DNA of 64,000 nt from Erysipelotrichaceae bacterium (GCA_015059145.1 SVAZ01000007.1:1-64000), one strand, 5' to 3'; positions 49,273-58,622 are shown, counted from the stretch's first letter. Notes: generated by a model not told the origin, from the sequence alone. Program-made: numbers and translations.

Positions 49273-50250
49273 CTACATATGTGTTCTAGGGTCACTTGCG
49301 TCACCTAGATTTTGTCCTACAATATATAATACTACAGTAACAAATGATGCAATAAATACTGGAGACCAGAATTCCCAAGGGAATGTTGAGAATGATCCTT
49401 GAGCATTTGATATCATTCTACCCAATGATGCTTCCTGTGCTGATAAACCAATTCCGATATAAGATAAGAATACCTCATATGAAATATATGATGGAATTTC
49501 AGTAGCAGCCAAAGTAACAATTACTGAAGTTAGGAAAGGTAAAATATTCTTTAATGTTAATCTAAAGATTGGAGTACCTAGGCACTTAGAAGCCATATTG
49601 TATTCTCTATCTCTAATGATAATAACTTGTGTACGAATAAAATACGCAATACCTAACCAACCTGTAATAGTTAGAGCTGCAACAAATGGCCAGAAGCCTG
49701 AACCAACGACAAATACAAACACTGAAACGAAAAGAATGTATGGTACATTGGCTATGATATTATAAACCTCTTGCATTACAGCATCAACCTTTTTAGAGAA
49801 ACCCCAAATAGCACCTACAATAACACCAACAGTCATATTAATAACAGCACAAATCAATGCTAAAGATAATGATGTTTTAGCACCATACCATGTGCTATCA
49901 AAAATAGATTCACCAGAGGCACCAGTACCTAAAATCCAGTGAAAACTAAAGCCTAGCTTGTCTATTGCAGCAGATGGTGATAAATGTTGTCTTGTAGTAT
50001 CCTGAATATCCGCAAATGGATTAAAATCAACAATTAGTGGATATATAAACGCAAAAACTACAATAATCCCTAATAAGATTAAAACAATCCAATTTATTTT
50101 CTTCTTAAAGAATACTCTAGCAACAGATTTCCAATATGAATATCTTGGAGCTGTAATCTTTTCAGAACTAATAGATGTAGAGTCTACCTGAGAGAATAAT
50201 TCTTCTTCTGATAGATTAAATTCTTCAGTTAAGTTAAATTCTTCTGCCAT
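49273..50250 (-). CDS. oppC: Oligopeptide ABC transporter permease OppC (AmiD-like)
   Basis: 325 aa. A cytoplasmic N-tail with a short internal repeat (EEFNLTEEFNLSEEELF) precedes six helices of the binding-protein-dependent permease fold. The EAA-type coupling loop is around NMASKCLGTPIFRLTLKNIL. The start shares bases with the oppB stop (TAATG), and SD GGAGGTAAG lies inside oppB. Confidence 0.92.
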   Translation of the reverse strand: MAEEFNLTEEFNLSEEELFSQVDSTSISSEKITAPRYSYWKSVARVFFKKKINWIVLILLGIIVVFAFIYPLIVDFNPFADIQDTTRQHLSPSAAIDKLGFSFHWILGTGASGESIFDSTWYGAKTSLSLALICAVINMTVGVIVGAIWGFSKKVDAVMQEVYNIIANVPYILFVSVFVFVVGSGFWPFVAALTITGWLGIAYFIRTQVIIIRDREYNMASKCLGTPIFRLTLKNILPFLTSVIVTLAATEIPSYISYEVFLSYIGIGLSAQEASLGRMISNAQGSFSTFPWEFWSPVFIASFVTVVLYIVGQNLGDASDPRTHM

Positions 50251-51824
50251 TATCTCTTACCTCCACTAGTTTGGAATGAAATACGTGGATCAACTATTGC
50301 CATTAATATATCACCTAAAATCATAGATAATACTGACAAGCATGCATAGAACATAGTTAAACCTACAATTACTCCATTATCCTGCTTATTAATTGCGTTT
50401 GTTAATAATCTACCTGTACCAGGAACAGCATATACAGACTCAGTAATAATAGCACCTGTAATACAACCAAGAATACTACCTGGAATGCCATGAACTAATG
50501 GAATAGCAGCATTCTTTAATATATGCTTTCTAAAGATTTCCCCTTCAGATAAACCACCTGAACGAGCAAATTTTACATAATCTGAATTCATTTGGTCAAT
50601 CATATATCTTCTTAACCATTTCATTATACTTGCTACAGATGGTAGAGCTAATGAAATCATAGGTAAAATATAAATCAACCAAGGTGGATTAGATGATAAA
50701 CCAAAGTGATTTGGTAAGCCAAATAGGTTATTACCAAGAGCTGAGAACATAAAAATATATGCAAGAGATGGAACAGCCATAATAAACACTATATAAATAG
50801 TTCCAATATTATCTACAAGCTTATCCTTCTTTCTAGCCATAATAATACCTAGCGGTACACCAAGTAAATAAGTTAAAATAGTCGCAATAATACCAATCAA
50901 GAATGAATTACCAATCATAGATAATCCGTCATTAACTGGTTTAAATTTATAATAATTATCGCCATATAAGGCCATATTGTATTCAGAAACATCACCATAT
51001 ACATATTGTGCAGAATGTAAGTCATCTGAAGTTTGTGCAATAACACCAGTTGGGAATACCTTTTCCTCAACTATGGCACCACCTTGATTTGAAGTCATTT
51101 TTTCTACTAAATCAGCATTTTGATACATAGAATATGATTTACCAATATGTATAGAAATTAAATTTTGATGAACAAACGGGAATTTAGAATCAAAATATAA
51201 TAAATACTTATGCTTAGTACCATTACCTATTATAGCAGGAGAAAATTTTCCTCCAGCAAGCGGATCGAAGAAAGTAAATTTAATACCTCTATCTTCAATT
51301 TCCTCTTCAACATAATGTATAGAATCAATTTGAATTATACCCGTAAAGAAATCCCATAATCTTGAAAATAAGTTTAAATCTCTATAAGCAATTAGATTTT
51401 GAGTATTTGCTGAAGTAACAATTCCACCAGTTAATTTACCCTTTAATCTCTCAACCTTATAGCCCTTTTCCTCATAATATTCAGTAAAGTTTTTTACCCA
51501 TTCCTTTACTATGTCAGAATCCTCTTTTGCAGTTAAACCTAATTCTTTAGCTAAAGTAGCCTCTTCCTCTGAAAGCTTTCCTTCTTCAAACTGAAGATTT
51601 ATATAATCATTGTATACATCAAATTCAACATAACCATATTTTTCCCATTGTTGGTATTCATAAATGGTTTTTTGATTACCAGATTTTTTTGAATATGCTG
51701 GATCGTTAGTAAAGATAGCACTTCTATCTAATAAAGAAAATATCAAAAGCATAACGATTGCAACAACAATTACGATAGAAAATATACCATGTAATATACG
51801 TTTTAATAGATATTTTCCCATCAT
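50250..51824 (-). CDS. oppB: Oligopeptide ABC transporter permease OppB (AmiC-like, large external domain)
   Basis: About 524 aa. After the first helix (about 12-34) comes an external domain of about 260 residues, then the permease core with five helices and the coupling loop DYVKFARSGGLSEGEIFRKH starting segment. A large external insertion here is known in AmiC/OppB of streptococci, so it marks the Ami type. The start is uncertain by a few codons: a GTG overlaps the SD and two ATGs follow; GGAGTGAAA best serves the first ATG. Confidence 0.92.
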   Translation of the reverse strand: MMGKYLLKRILHGIFSIVIVVAIVMLLIFSLLDRSAIFTNDPAYSKKSGNQKTIYEYQQWEKYGYVEFDVYNDYINLQFEEGKLSEEEATLAKELGLTAKEDSDIVKEWVKNFTEYYEEKGYKVERLKGKLTGGIVTSANTQNLIAYRDLNLFSRLWDFFTGIIQIDSIHYVEEEIEDRGIKFTFFDPLAGGKFSPAIIGNGTKHKYLLYFDSKFPFVHQNLISIHIGKSYSMYQNADLVEKMTSNQGGAIVEEKVFPTGVIAQTSDDLHSAQYVYGDVSEYNMALYGDNYYKFKPVNDGLSMIGNSFLIGIIATILTYLLGVPLGIIMARKKDKLVDNIGTIYIVFIMAVPSLAYIFMFSALGNNLFGLPNHFGLSSNPPWLIYILPMISLALPSVASIMKWLRRYMIDQMNSDYVKFARSGGLSEGEIFRKHILKNAAIPLVHGIPGSILGCITGAIITESVYAVPGTGRLLTNAINKQDNGVIVGLTMFYACLSVLSMILGDILMAIVDPRISFQTSGGKR

Positions 51825-51840
51825 TTTCACTCCTTTTTTT

Positions 51841-51886
51841 ACGAACTATGAGGATGATTAAAGTAAAATCATCCTCATAAATTCGT
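51841..51886 (-). repeat. Long intercistronic hairpin between oppA and oppB
   Basis: TATGAGGATGATT pairs with AATCATCCTCATA around a short loop, extended at the base by ACGAA / TTCGT. On the transcribed (minus) strand no T run follows; the next bases are A-rich and lead into the oppB SD. It therefore looks like an mRNA-stabilising or processing element, setting oppA above oppBCDF, rather than a terminator. Confidence 0.75.
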
Positions 51887-51920
51887 TATTATTTAAATAA
51901 TTTTATTTCTAAAATTTATC

Positions 51921-54041
51921 TTACCATAAACCTATAGTCTTAGTCATATAACCAGCACCTTCACTTAAGAAAGTATCTAGATATGTAGAAGGATCACCAT
52001 AGTCAGGGCCCCAACCAGAACCATAGAATACATTGTAGTTAGCAGATGCTCCATCAGCAGCACGGTAACCACATGCATAATAATCATCAGTAGTTTCAGC
52101 TGGAATTAAGCTAACCTCAACATAGTCACCTAAAGCAGCCTCAACTGATTCCTTATAAGAATTAGCTTGCTTTGTTTGAACTTCAGAAGCAGAGTAATAG
52201 AATATATCAATAACAACCTTCTTACCCTTAGAAATTTCAACACCATCAGCCTCTAATTCAGCTAATGCAGTTTCCATAACCTTCTTAGCTTCTTCTGGTT
52301 GATACCAACCATTAACGCCATCCTTAACATCTACCTTTAAGCCTAAAGCATCACAGTAGTCTTGTAAAATTTGACCATATTGAGTACCAGCCTTATAAGT
52401 CTTATCAACACCACCAACTTTAACATTAACGTCTTCAGTTAATGATACGAAACCATATGGTGTATAAGAGTTTCTTAAAGCATTAAGCTTAAGATCATCA
52501 CCAACAGATTGAGCATTCCAAGCAGCCTTATCAAATGCATAAGATAATGCTAAACGGAAGTTTCTATTTTGTAATGCAGCATATGTTCTAATAGCTTCAT
52601 TCTTGCTTTGTTCAGATTGAACAGCACCAGATGGTAATGAATAAGTTTGACGATTTAAGTTATATGCAGCAAAATAAGTAGTTGCAGTTGTATCACTTAC
52701 ATATGCATATGTATCATATAATCCATCAGTCTTAGATTGTGCTAATGCAGTTGAATTTAAACCAACATCACTAATTTCATCATTCTTAAACCAATTGTAT
52801 GCCTTTAATGCATCCTTACCATCATTGTATAACCAAGTAATCTTAGAAATTTCAATATTACCAGCATCCCAATAATTTTCATTTGCTAAGAATTCGAAGT
52901 TTGAAGCATCCTCATAATTATGGATATAGTAAGCACCACATGTTAATACATTTTCTGGAGCTACACCATATGTATAATCAGCAGATTGTGCTGCAGTAGC
53001 AAATGCAGCTCTACCTAACTTACCACCTTGAGATTCGAAGAATTCCTTATTTAATGGTTGATAAATATTATATGATAAATAAGTTAAGAAATATGATGGA
53101 TCACCAATTAATGTATAGCTTACCTTGTTACCATCAGCCTTAACACCAACCTCAGCAAAGTCAGTAGTCTTACCAGTTAAGTACTCATCAGCACCCTTAA
53201 CTACACCTTGAACTAAGTATTCTAATCCGCCTTCAGCATCTAACATATGTTGGAAGCCTGTAACGAAATCTTGAGCAGTTAACTTATATTCAGTTTTAGT
53301 ACCATCAGTAGCTTTAGCCCAATATAAATCATCACGAATAGTGAATGTATAAGTGGCATTACCCTTATCATCCTTAGTCTTTGTCCAACCAGATGCCAAT
53401 GCAGGTACAATTTCATTTTCACCATTGTACTCAATTAAACCATCAACCAAGTTAACTAAAACCTCTGAGTCAGAAGCCATTGATGTAGCTAACCAGTCAA
53501 ATGTTGCAGTACCTTCAGTATATTGGTAAACGTATTCCTCAGCGAAAGTATAATCCTTTCCAGCTAAATACTCTTTAGCATATGATACAGGATCATATTC
53601 AGCAGAACCCTTTGATGAAGTCCACTTGTCTAATAATGCCTTTCTATCAGATGCTTTTAATTTTTCATTTGTAACAACTAGGTTCTTATAACGATATTCG
53701 TCAGTTCCCCATAATGCATATGGTGCAGTACGAGGTGCAACCTTAGTTAATGCATAATTACCACCTTGAGTTGTAGTTGGTAAAAATACTGCTGAAGATA
53801 ATAACTCTGCTTCAGCTTCAGCCATAGCAGCATATCTATAGCTATCTGTTGTTTTTGTTTTTGAATCAGCATATACAGAATCGAATCTTCCTAATGCTTC
53901 AGCAAAAATTTCAGAATCTTTGTCAGCAGTGGCTCCAGTTGCCTCATTATATTCTTCATTAGGTAAACCCTTACCACAAGAAGCTAAGCCTAATGTAGCA
54001 GCTGCTGCAAGACCAAATCCTGCAAGTCTTTTAAATTTCAT
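51921..54041 (-). CDS. oppA: Oligopeptide-binding lipoprotein OppA/AmiA-like, apparently circularly permuted
   Basis: 706 aa. Signal peptide with lipobox LASC (Cys22). Residues about 40-170 read like the normal C-terminal part of AmiA/OppA proteins (RYAAMAEAEAELLSSAVFLP at 69-88, then TQGGNYALTK, TAPYALWG and the Lys-rich tail). From about 175 the normal N-terminal part begins (TFDWLATSMASDSEVLVNLV, DGLIEYNGENEIVPALASGW) and continues through the SBP_bac_5 core to GWGPDYGDPSTYLDTFL at about residue 685-700, where the protein stops. Canonical proteins continue for about 100 more residues with exactly the segment found here at the front. It heads oppABCDF, with its own promoter. Confidence 0.92.
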   Translation of the reverse strand: MKFKRLAGFGLAAAATLGLASCGKGLPNEEYNEATGATADKDSEIFAEALGRFDSVYADSKTKTTDSYRYAAMAEAEAELLSSAVFLPTTTQGGNYALTKVAPRTAPYALWGTDEYRYKNLVVTNEKLKASDRKALLDKWTSSKGSAEYDPVSYAKEYLAGKDYTFAEEYVYQYTEGTATFDWLATSMASDSEVLVNLVDGLIEYNGENEIVPALASGWTKTKDDKGNATYTFTIRDDLYWAKATDGTKTEYKLTAQDFVTGFQHMLDAEGGLEYLVQGVVKGADEYLTGKTTDFAEVGVKADGNKVSYTLIGDPSYFLTYLSYNIYQPLNKEFFESQGGKLGRAAFATAAQSADYTYGVAPENVLTCGAYYIHNYEDASNFEFLANENYWDAGNIEISKITWLYNDGKDALKAYNWFKNDEISDVGLNSTALAQSKTDGLYDTYAYVSDTTATTYFAAYNLNRQTYSLPSGAVQSEQSKNEAIRTYAALQNRNFRLALSYAFDKAAWNAQSVGDDLKLNALRNSYTPYGFVSLTEDVNVKVGGVDKTYKAGTQYGQILQDYCDALGLKVDVKDGVNGWYQPEEAKKVMETALAELEADGVEISKGKKVVIDIFYYSASEVQTKQANSYKESVEAALGDYVEVSLIPAETTDDYYACGYRAADGASANYNVFYGSGWGPDYGDPSTYLDTFLSEGAGYMTKTIGLW

Positions 54042-54087
54042 AATTATCGTCTCCTTTTTATATTTAATTTTGAAATTTTATACTGAT

Positions 54088-54116
54088 ATTATACTATATT
54101 TTATTTTATGCAACAA
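54088..54116 (-). promoter_or_regulatory. Promoter of the oppABCDF operon
   Basis: TTGTTG, 17-base spacer, TATAAT on the minus strand; leader of about 40 bases with SD GGAGAC. Confidence 0.65.
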
Positions 54117-54259
54117 GTAATTTTTTGAATTTTGAATTTTTAACTAACTTTTTTTGTGTATAATATTTGATAGTGAACTTAAAATATTGCAAAAATTGCA
54201 AGACAATGTAAAGGCACTTTTACTTTTATTGTATTTTATTCAATTTTTCATTTTTAATA
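54117..54259. other. AT-rich divergent region between oppA and trpS; possible small transcript
   Basis: The first 140 bases hold no open gene. On the plus strand GTGTATAAT (about 54157-54165) could be a -10 element; about 50 bases downstream is an imperfect hairpin (ACAAT-GTAAAG / CTTTTAC-ATTGT) followed by a T-rich tail. This could give a short RNA, or be chance in AT-rich DNA. Confidence 0.25.
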
Positions 54260-54287
54260 TTGAATTTAATTTTTTTTCGATTATAAT
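54260..54287 (+). promoter_or_regulatory. Promoter of the trpS T-box leader
   Basis: TTGAAT, 16-base spacer, TATAAT. Confidence 0.65.
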
Positions 54288-54311
54288 AGTAATAAGTACT
54301 TAATATATTTT

Positions 54312-54480
54312 AGTTTTAAGCGATTGGTGGATAGTGTAAGCACCAAACCGGTATATTTCGGAAATGGATTATTCATAATTCAATAATTAAAGAGCTAATT
54401 TTTAATAATTAGAATTAAGGTGGCACCGCGCTTATTATAGGCGTCCTTAAAAGTATTTTACTTTTTAGGGCGCTTTTTTA
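54312..54480 (+). promoter_or_regulatory. T-box riboswitch controlling trpS
   Basis: T-box sequence AAGGTGGCACCGCG at 54417-54430, followed by a terminator (GCGTCCTTAAAAGT / ACTTTTTAGGGCGC, then T run; 54441-54479). Stem I-like segment upstream includes GTGTAAGCACC and, on its 3' side, CGGAAATGGATT with TGG (54365-54367), the Trp codon, as the likely specifier. Stem I seems short (about 60-70 bases). Confidence 0.92.
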
Positions 54481-54505
54481 TATTATTTAACGAGGAGGAA
54501 TTATT

Positions 54506-55501
54506 ATGCGTATTATTTCAGGAATTCAACCTAGTGGAAATATAACATTAGGTAATTATTTAGGAGCTGTTAAAAACTTTGTAAAGCTTCAAGACAAGGA
54601 GGATATTACTGACTTCTTAGTTTTTGTTGCTGATTTACATGCTATAACTGTTCCACAGGATAAAGCTGAGCTTAGAAAAAATATCAAGTCATTAGTATCT
54701 ATTTATTTAGCTTGTGGATTAAATCCAGAAAAGGTTAAAATATTCATTCAATCAGAGGTCCCTGCTCATGCACAAATCGGTTGGGTATTACAATGTAACG
54801 GCTACATAGGTGAATTAGAAAGAATGACTCAATATAAGGATAAAAAGGAGCGTCAGGTTGCTGGTGTATCAGTTGGTCTTCTAACATATCCTTCTTTAAT
54901 GGCTGGTGATATTCTTCTTTATGATGCTGATATGGTTCCTACTGGATTAGATCAAAAGCAGCATTTAGAATTAACACGAGACTTAGCTGAAAGATTTAAC
55001 AATAAATATGGTGAAACATTTGTTGTTCCTACACCATTTATTCCAGAGGCCGGAGCTAAAATCATGTCATTAACTGAGCCAACTAAGAAAATGAGTAAAT
55101 CAGACCCTAATCCAAAGGCTTACATTTCTTTATTAGATGATATTAATGTTATTAAAAAGAAAATCAAATCAGCTGTTACTGATAGTGATGGTACTATCAA
55201 ATATGATATTGATAACAAACCAGGTATATCAAATTTATTAACTATTCTTTCTTGTATAACTAATACTTCTATTAAGGATTTAGAGGCAAAATATAAGGAT
55301 TCTAATTATGCTACATTTAAAGAGGATGTAGCCAATGCAGTAGCTAATGAAATTATGCCAATTCAAGAAAAATATAATGAATTAATAAATTCTAAATATT
55401 TAGATGAGGTTTTAGACCAAGGTAGAGATTATGCTAATTATTTAGCAAACAAAAAGCTTAATAAAATCTATAATAAAATTGGCTTAGGTAGAAAAAGATA
55501 A
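54506..55501 (+). CDS. trpS: Tryptophanyl-tRNA synthetase
   Basis: 331 aa class I synthetase. Opening SGIQPSGNITLGNYLGA (HIGH-equivalent), VADLHAIT, LMAGDILLYDADMVPTGLDQ cited in part, and KMSKSDPN (KMSKS). SD ACGAGGAGG. Controlled by tRNA-Trp charging through the T-box. Confidence 0.97.
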   Translation: MRIISGIQPSGNITLGNYLGAVKNFVKLQDKEDITDFLVFVADLHAITVPQDKAELRKNIKSLVSIYLACGLNPEKVKIFIQSEVPAHAQIGWVLQCNGYIGELERMTQYKDKKERQVAGVSVGLLTYPSLMAGDILLYDADMVPTGLDQKQHLELTRDLAERFNNKYGETFVVPTPFIPEAGAKIMSLTEPTKKMSKSDPNPKAYISLLDDINVIKKKIKSAVTDSDGTIKYDIDNKPGISNLLTILSCITNTSIKDLEAKYKDSNYATFKEDVANAVANEIMPIQEKYNELINSKYLDEVLDQGRDYANYLANKKLNKIYNKIGLGRKR

Positions 55502-55507
55502 TAAAAA

Positions 55508-55541
55508 TGAAAAGAGGCGAAATTAATTTTTCGCCTCTTTA
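55508..55541. terminator. Bidirectional terminator between trpS and the ECF S gene
   Basis: AAAGAGGCGAAA / TTTCGCCTCTTT arms with flanking A and T runs; the minus-strand gene ends inside it. Confidence 0.87.
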
Positions 55542-56038
55542 TTCATTATATTATTTAAAACATTTCTACATGGCTTATATAACCATAAAATAGTAATAAA
55601 GCTAGATGCTGCTAAAATTATTTCATATATGATATCAGCAATAAAATAATCTAGTGCATTTACATCTAATATTATTACATTTGGTATAATAAATAGCCAA
55701 GAATATATAAAGGAAAATAAAATACCCATTAATGCTAATAATAGTGGGGATTCACATTTTTTTAACAAGCTACAAACAACTATAGGAATAATCATCCATC
55801 CAATTAGCATAAACGGAAAATACGCTATATTAAAGCTAGCCATAAATAGATTATCTAATATTGTGTGAATAATTACTATTAAGGATGTTCTTATAAATCC
55901 TAATGCTTTTGAGTATAAAACCATTAAAAAAACTGTCAATTGAACATTAGGTAAAAAGCTTAAAAGCTGCTCCTGCGCAAATAACAATGCAGCTAATACA
56001 GCAATTATAGCCATATCCTTAACTGTAATTCTATGCAT
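55523..56038 (-). CDS. ECF transporter S component, probable B12-related vitamin uptake
   Basis: 171 aa with five to six helices and the S-component N-terminal pattern (ITVKDMAIIAVLAALLFAQE) plus a conserved internal polar turn (TILDNLF). It starts inside the last codons of the DUF4430 gene (ATGCATAG overlap), so both are made from one message under the cobalamin riboswitch. By family logic it would capture cobalamin or a precursor and dock on a shared ECF module elsewhere in the genome, like CbrT. Substrate is inferred from the riboswitch. Confidence 0.78.
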   Translation of the reverse strand: MHRITVKDMAIIAVLAALLFAQEQLLSFLPNVQLTVFLMVLYSKALGFIRTSLIVIIHTILDNLFMASFNIAYFPFMLIGWMIIPIVVCSLLKKCESPLLLALMGILFSFIYSWLFIIPNVIILDVNALDYFIADIIYEIILAASSFITILWLYKPCRNVLNNIMNKEAKN

Positions 56039-56474
56039 ACATATTTTCTGTAATTCTTAAAGAAATAATAGTACCATCCTCAAACCTTATATCAGATATT
56101 CCTACATCACTCATTTTATCATCTACATAAACACAAATAAATGTAGACCAATCATCTGGAGTTTGATAGCCCTCAATATCCATAAGCATTCCACCTTCGA
56201 ATACTACATCATCAAACCTTTCTGTGATTAAGCCCTCTAAAGTATCTCCAGAGGCAAACTTTATTCTTTTTTCCTCTATAATGTCACCATCAAGATCAAC
56301 AAGTTCAATCTCGATTTTTCCATCATATTTAGCTTGATAATTATTATTAATCAAAATAATACAAGCTACTAATATCACCACGGCAACAATTGATGATATG
56401 ATGGCAATAAGCTTTCTTTGCTTCATAATTTTTTCTATTCTTATAATACTCCAATCGTCCTCAGCAACCTTCAT
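56031..56474 (-). CDS. Membrane-anchored DUF4430 protein, candidate extracellular B12-binding subunit
   Basis: 147 aa. N-terminal cytoplasmic stretch, one helix (about 22-43), then a DUF4430-type beta domain (about 52-147; LVDLDGDIIEEKRIKF, GDTLEGLI, GYQTPDDWSTFICVYVDDK). DUF4430 is the fold of the C-terminal domain of intrinsic factor and transcobalamin, whose bacterial members occur in Firmicutes. Context (cobalamin riboswitch before, ECF S component after) points to surface B12 capture. Start is uncertain: GGAGG lies 15 bases before the ATG, separated by a GGAT-TCT-ATCC hairpin. Confidence 0.78.
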   Translation of the reverse strand: MKVAEDDWSIIRIEKIMKQRKLIAIISSIVAVVILVACIILINNNYQAKYDGKIEIELVDLDGDIIEEKRIKFASGDTLEGLITERFDDVVFEGGMLMDIEGYQTPDDWSTFICVYVDDKMSDVGISDIRFEDGTIISLRITENMYA

Positions 56475-56507
56475 ATTTAAGGATAGAATCCTCCTATTTT
56501 TTTATAA

Positions 56508-56655
56508 TTTTAGGCAAGTCTCCTGGCTTAGCTTCATCCTACTTTCACCTTCTCAGTTTCCCAATGGTTATCGATTTCGTCCGCCTTACAGTTGCTGGGA
56601 CAGTCCAAGACTTTCACTTGTGTTCCTTATTAAAGCTATCGCTAGCTACCTAAAA
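56508..56655 (-). promoter_or_regulatory. Cobalamin (B12) riboswitch
   Basis: On the minus strand the B12-box end AAGCCAGGAGACTTGCC and the core segment GACTGTCCCAGCAACTGTAA are near-textbook. Closing stem P1 is TTTTAGG (5') with CCTAAAA (3'). It begins 10 bases after the ygiQ stop and ends about 35 bases before the DUF4430 gene. No terminator follows; the downstream AGGAGGATTCTATCCT could hide the SD, so control is probably translational. Confidence 0.95.
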
Positions 56656-56664
56656 ATAATATCC

Positions 56665-58518
56665 TTACTTCCTTTTATAATTTGTTTTCTTATAATTATT
56701 GTTCTTATTAAATGCTTGAGTATTATTACCCCTTGGCTTTATTAAGCACTTCTTATCATATCCAATCAAATCCTTACGATTTGCTTTAACTAAAGCCTCA
56801 TATACCAAATCATAATTCTGTGGTAATTTATATTGCATTAAAGCTCTTTGCATTGCCTTTTCATGTGGATCACGTGGAACATACACGCTTTCATTATTAA
56901 ACGGATCAATACCTGTATAATACATACATGTTGAGGCAGTGCCTGGTGTCGGGTAAAAATCCTGAACCTGCTCAGGCATATGCCCAGTATCTCTTAAATA
57001 TTCAGCCAAATTAATAGCTGCATCTAATGTTGAGCCTGGATGACTACTCATTAAATAAGGTACTAAAAATTGATTCATATCATGCTTTTTATTTAAATCC
57101 TGATATTCCTTAACAAACTTATCATATAGCTCTCTAGATGGCTTACCCATTCTAACTAAAACTCTATCATCAATATGCTCTGGTGCTACCTTCAATTGCC
57201 CTGAAATATGATATTTAACTAATTCATTAAAGAATTCCTTATTCTTATCATACATAATATAATCATATCTTAAGCCGGAACGAACAAATACCTTTTTAAT
57301 TCCAGGAAGCTTTCTTGCTTCTCTTAAAATATCTAAATAATCAGTATGATCAACCTCTAAATTCTTACATGGATCATACCCTATACATTCTCTATGGGTA
57401 CATACACCATTTTTCATTTGCTTACCACAAGCTGGATGATAAAAGTTTGCAGTTGGTCCACCAATATCATGGACATATCCTTTAAAATTCTTATCCTCGC
57501 TTATGATTTTAATTTCATCTAATATAGAATCCTTACTTCTAGATTGAATGATTCTTCCTTGATGCATTGTAAGTGCACAGAAATGACAACCTCCATAGCA
57601 TCCTCTATTAGAAATAACAGAAAACTTAACCTCATCTATCGCAGGCACATGACCTTGTGCCTCAATAAGTGGATGACACTGTCTCATATAAGGTAGTGCA
57701 TATGTTGCATCCATTTCCTCTCTTGATAATGGAAACTCAGGTGGATTTTGAACAACAAATACATTTCTATATTTTTCAACTAATGTCTTACCAGTAAAGG
57801 CATCAGTGTTTTTATATTGAATTTGAAATGATTTAACATAATTCATTTTATCGGCTAAAACCTCATCATAAGATGGTAGCATTACAGCATCATTAGGTAA
57901 CAAAGACTCATCCTTAGTTTTCCAAACAGAATTTCTTATATAAATAATATCCTTAACATCTAAACCAGAATCTAAGGCATCAGCAACCTGAACTATAGTT
58001 TTTTCTCCCATTCCATAAAGTAATAAATCAGCTTTAGAATCTAATAATATAGATCTTCTAACAGAATTATCCCAATAATCATAATGGTTTAATCTTCTTA
58101 AAGAAGCCTCAATACCGCCAATAATGATTGGTGTATCAGGATAAAGCTCTCTTAGCTTAGATGAATATCTAATTAAAGCTCTATCCGGTCTTTTCCCCAT
58201 AACTCCACCAGGAGTATAATAATCCTTGTTTCTTCTTCTTTTAGAAACAGTATAATGATCAACCATCGAATCAATATTACCAGCACACACTAAAAATCCA
58301 AGTCTAGGCTTACCAAACAATTTAAACGGCTTAGGATTATTAATATCCGGTTGAGATACAATACATACCTTATAGCCAAAATTTTCTAACGTTCTAGAAA
58401 TTATGGCAGGCCCAAAGGATGGATGATCAATGTAAGCATCTCCAATAATATATACAAAGTCTGGCTGCTCCCAGCCATATTCCTTCATTTCCTCTATTGT
58501 AATCGGTAAAAATGGCAT
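56665..58518 (-). CDS. ygiQ: YgiQ family radical SAM protein (UPF0313)
   Basis: 617 aa from the ATG behind GGAGGTAATAAT. N-terminal half with [13 protein letters not shown] and [20 protein letters not shown], cluster motif CYGGCHFC (about 330), then [10 protein letters not shown], a Cys-rich insert ([21 protein letters not shown] from about 370) and [18 protein letters not shown]. All are hallmarks of this widespread but uncharacterised family. The Asn/Lys-rich C-terminus is low complexity. Confidence 0.9.
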   Translation of the reverse strand: MPFLPITIEEMKEYGWEQPDFVYIIGDAYIDHPSFGPAIISRTLENFGYKVCIVSQPDINNPKPFKLFGKPRLGFLVCAGNIDSMVDHYTVSKRRRNKDYYTPGGVMGKRPDRALIRYSSKLRELYPDTPIIIGGIEASLRRLNHYDYWDNSVRRSILLDSKADLLLYGMGEKTIVQVADALDSGLDVKDIIYIRNSVWKTKDESLLPNDAVMLPSYDEVLADKMNYVKSFQIQYKNTDAFTGKTLVEKYRNVFVVQNPPEFPLSREEMDATYALPYMRQCHPLIEAQGHVPAIDEVKFSVISNRGCYGGCHFCALTMHQGRIIQSRSKDSILDEIKIISEDKNFKGYVHDIGGPTANFYHPACGKQMKNGVCTHRECIGYDPCKNLEVDHTDYLDILREARKLPGIKKVFVRSGLRYDYIMYDKNKEFFNELVKYHISGQLKVAPEHIDDRVLVRMGKPSRELYDKFVKEYQDLNKKHDMNQFLVPYLMSSHPGSTLDAAINLAEYLRDTGHMPEQVQDFYPTPGTASTCMYYTGIDPFNNESVYVPRDPHEKAMQRALMQYKLPQNYDLVYEALVKANRKDLIGYDKKCLIKPRGNNTQAFNKNNNYKKTNYKRK

Positions 58519-58622
58519 ATTATTACCTCCATTCCAAGACATTTTATCATATTTTATATTAAACTTCCACCAAAAGCCTTTTATTTATGCTAAAATAATA
58601 AAAGTAAAAAGGAATGATTATT

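Noticed and set aside
50250-51824. OppB external insertion as a novelty
   Set aside because: Large external domains after the first helix are known in AmiC/OppB of streptococci, so only OppA, OppD and OppF features are reported as unusual.
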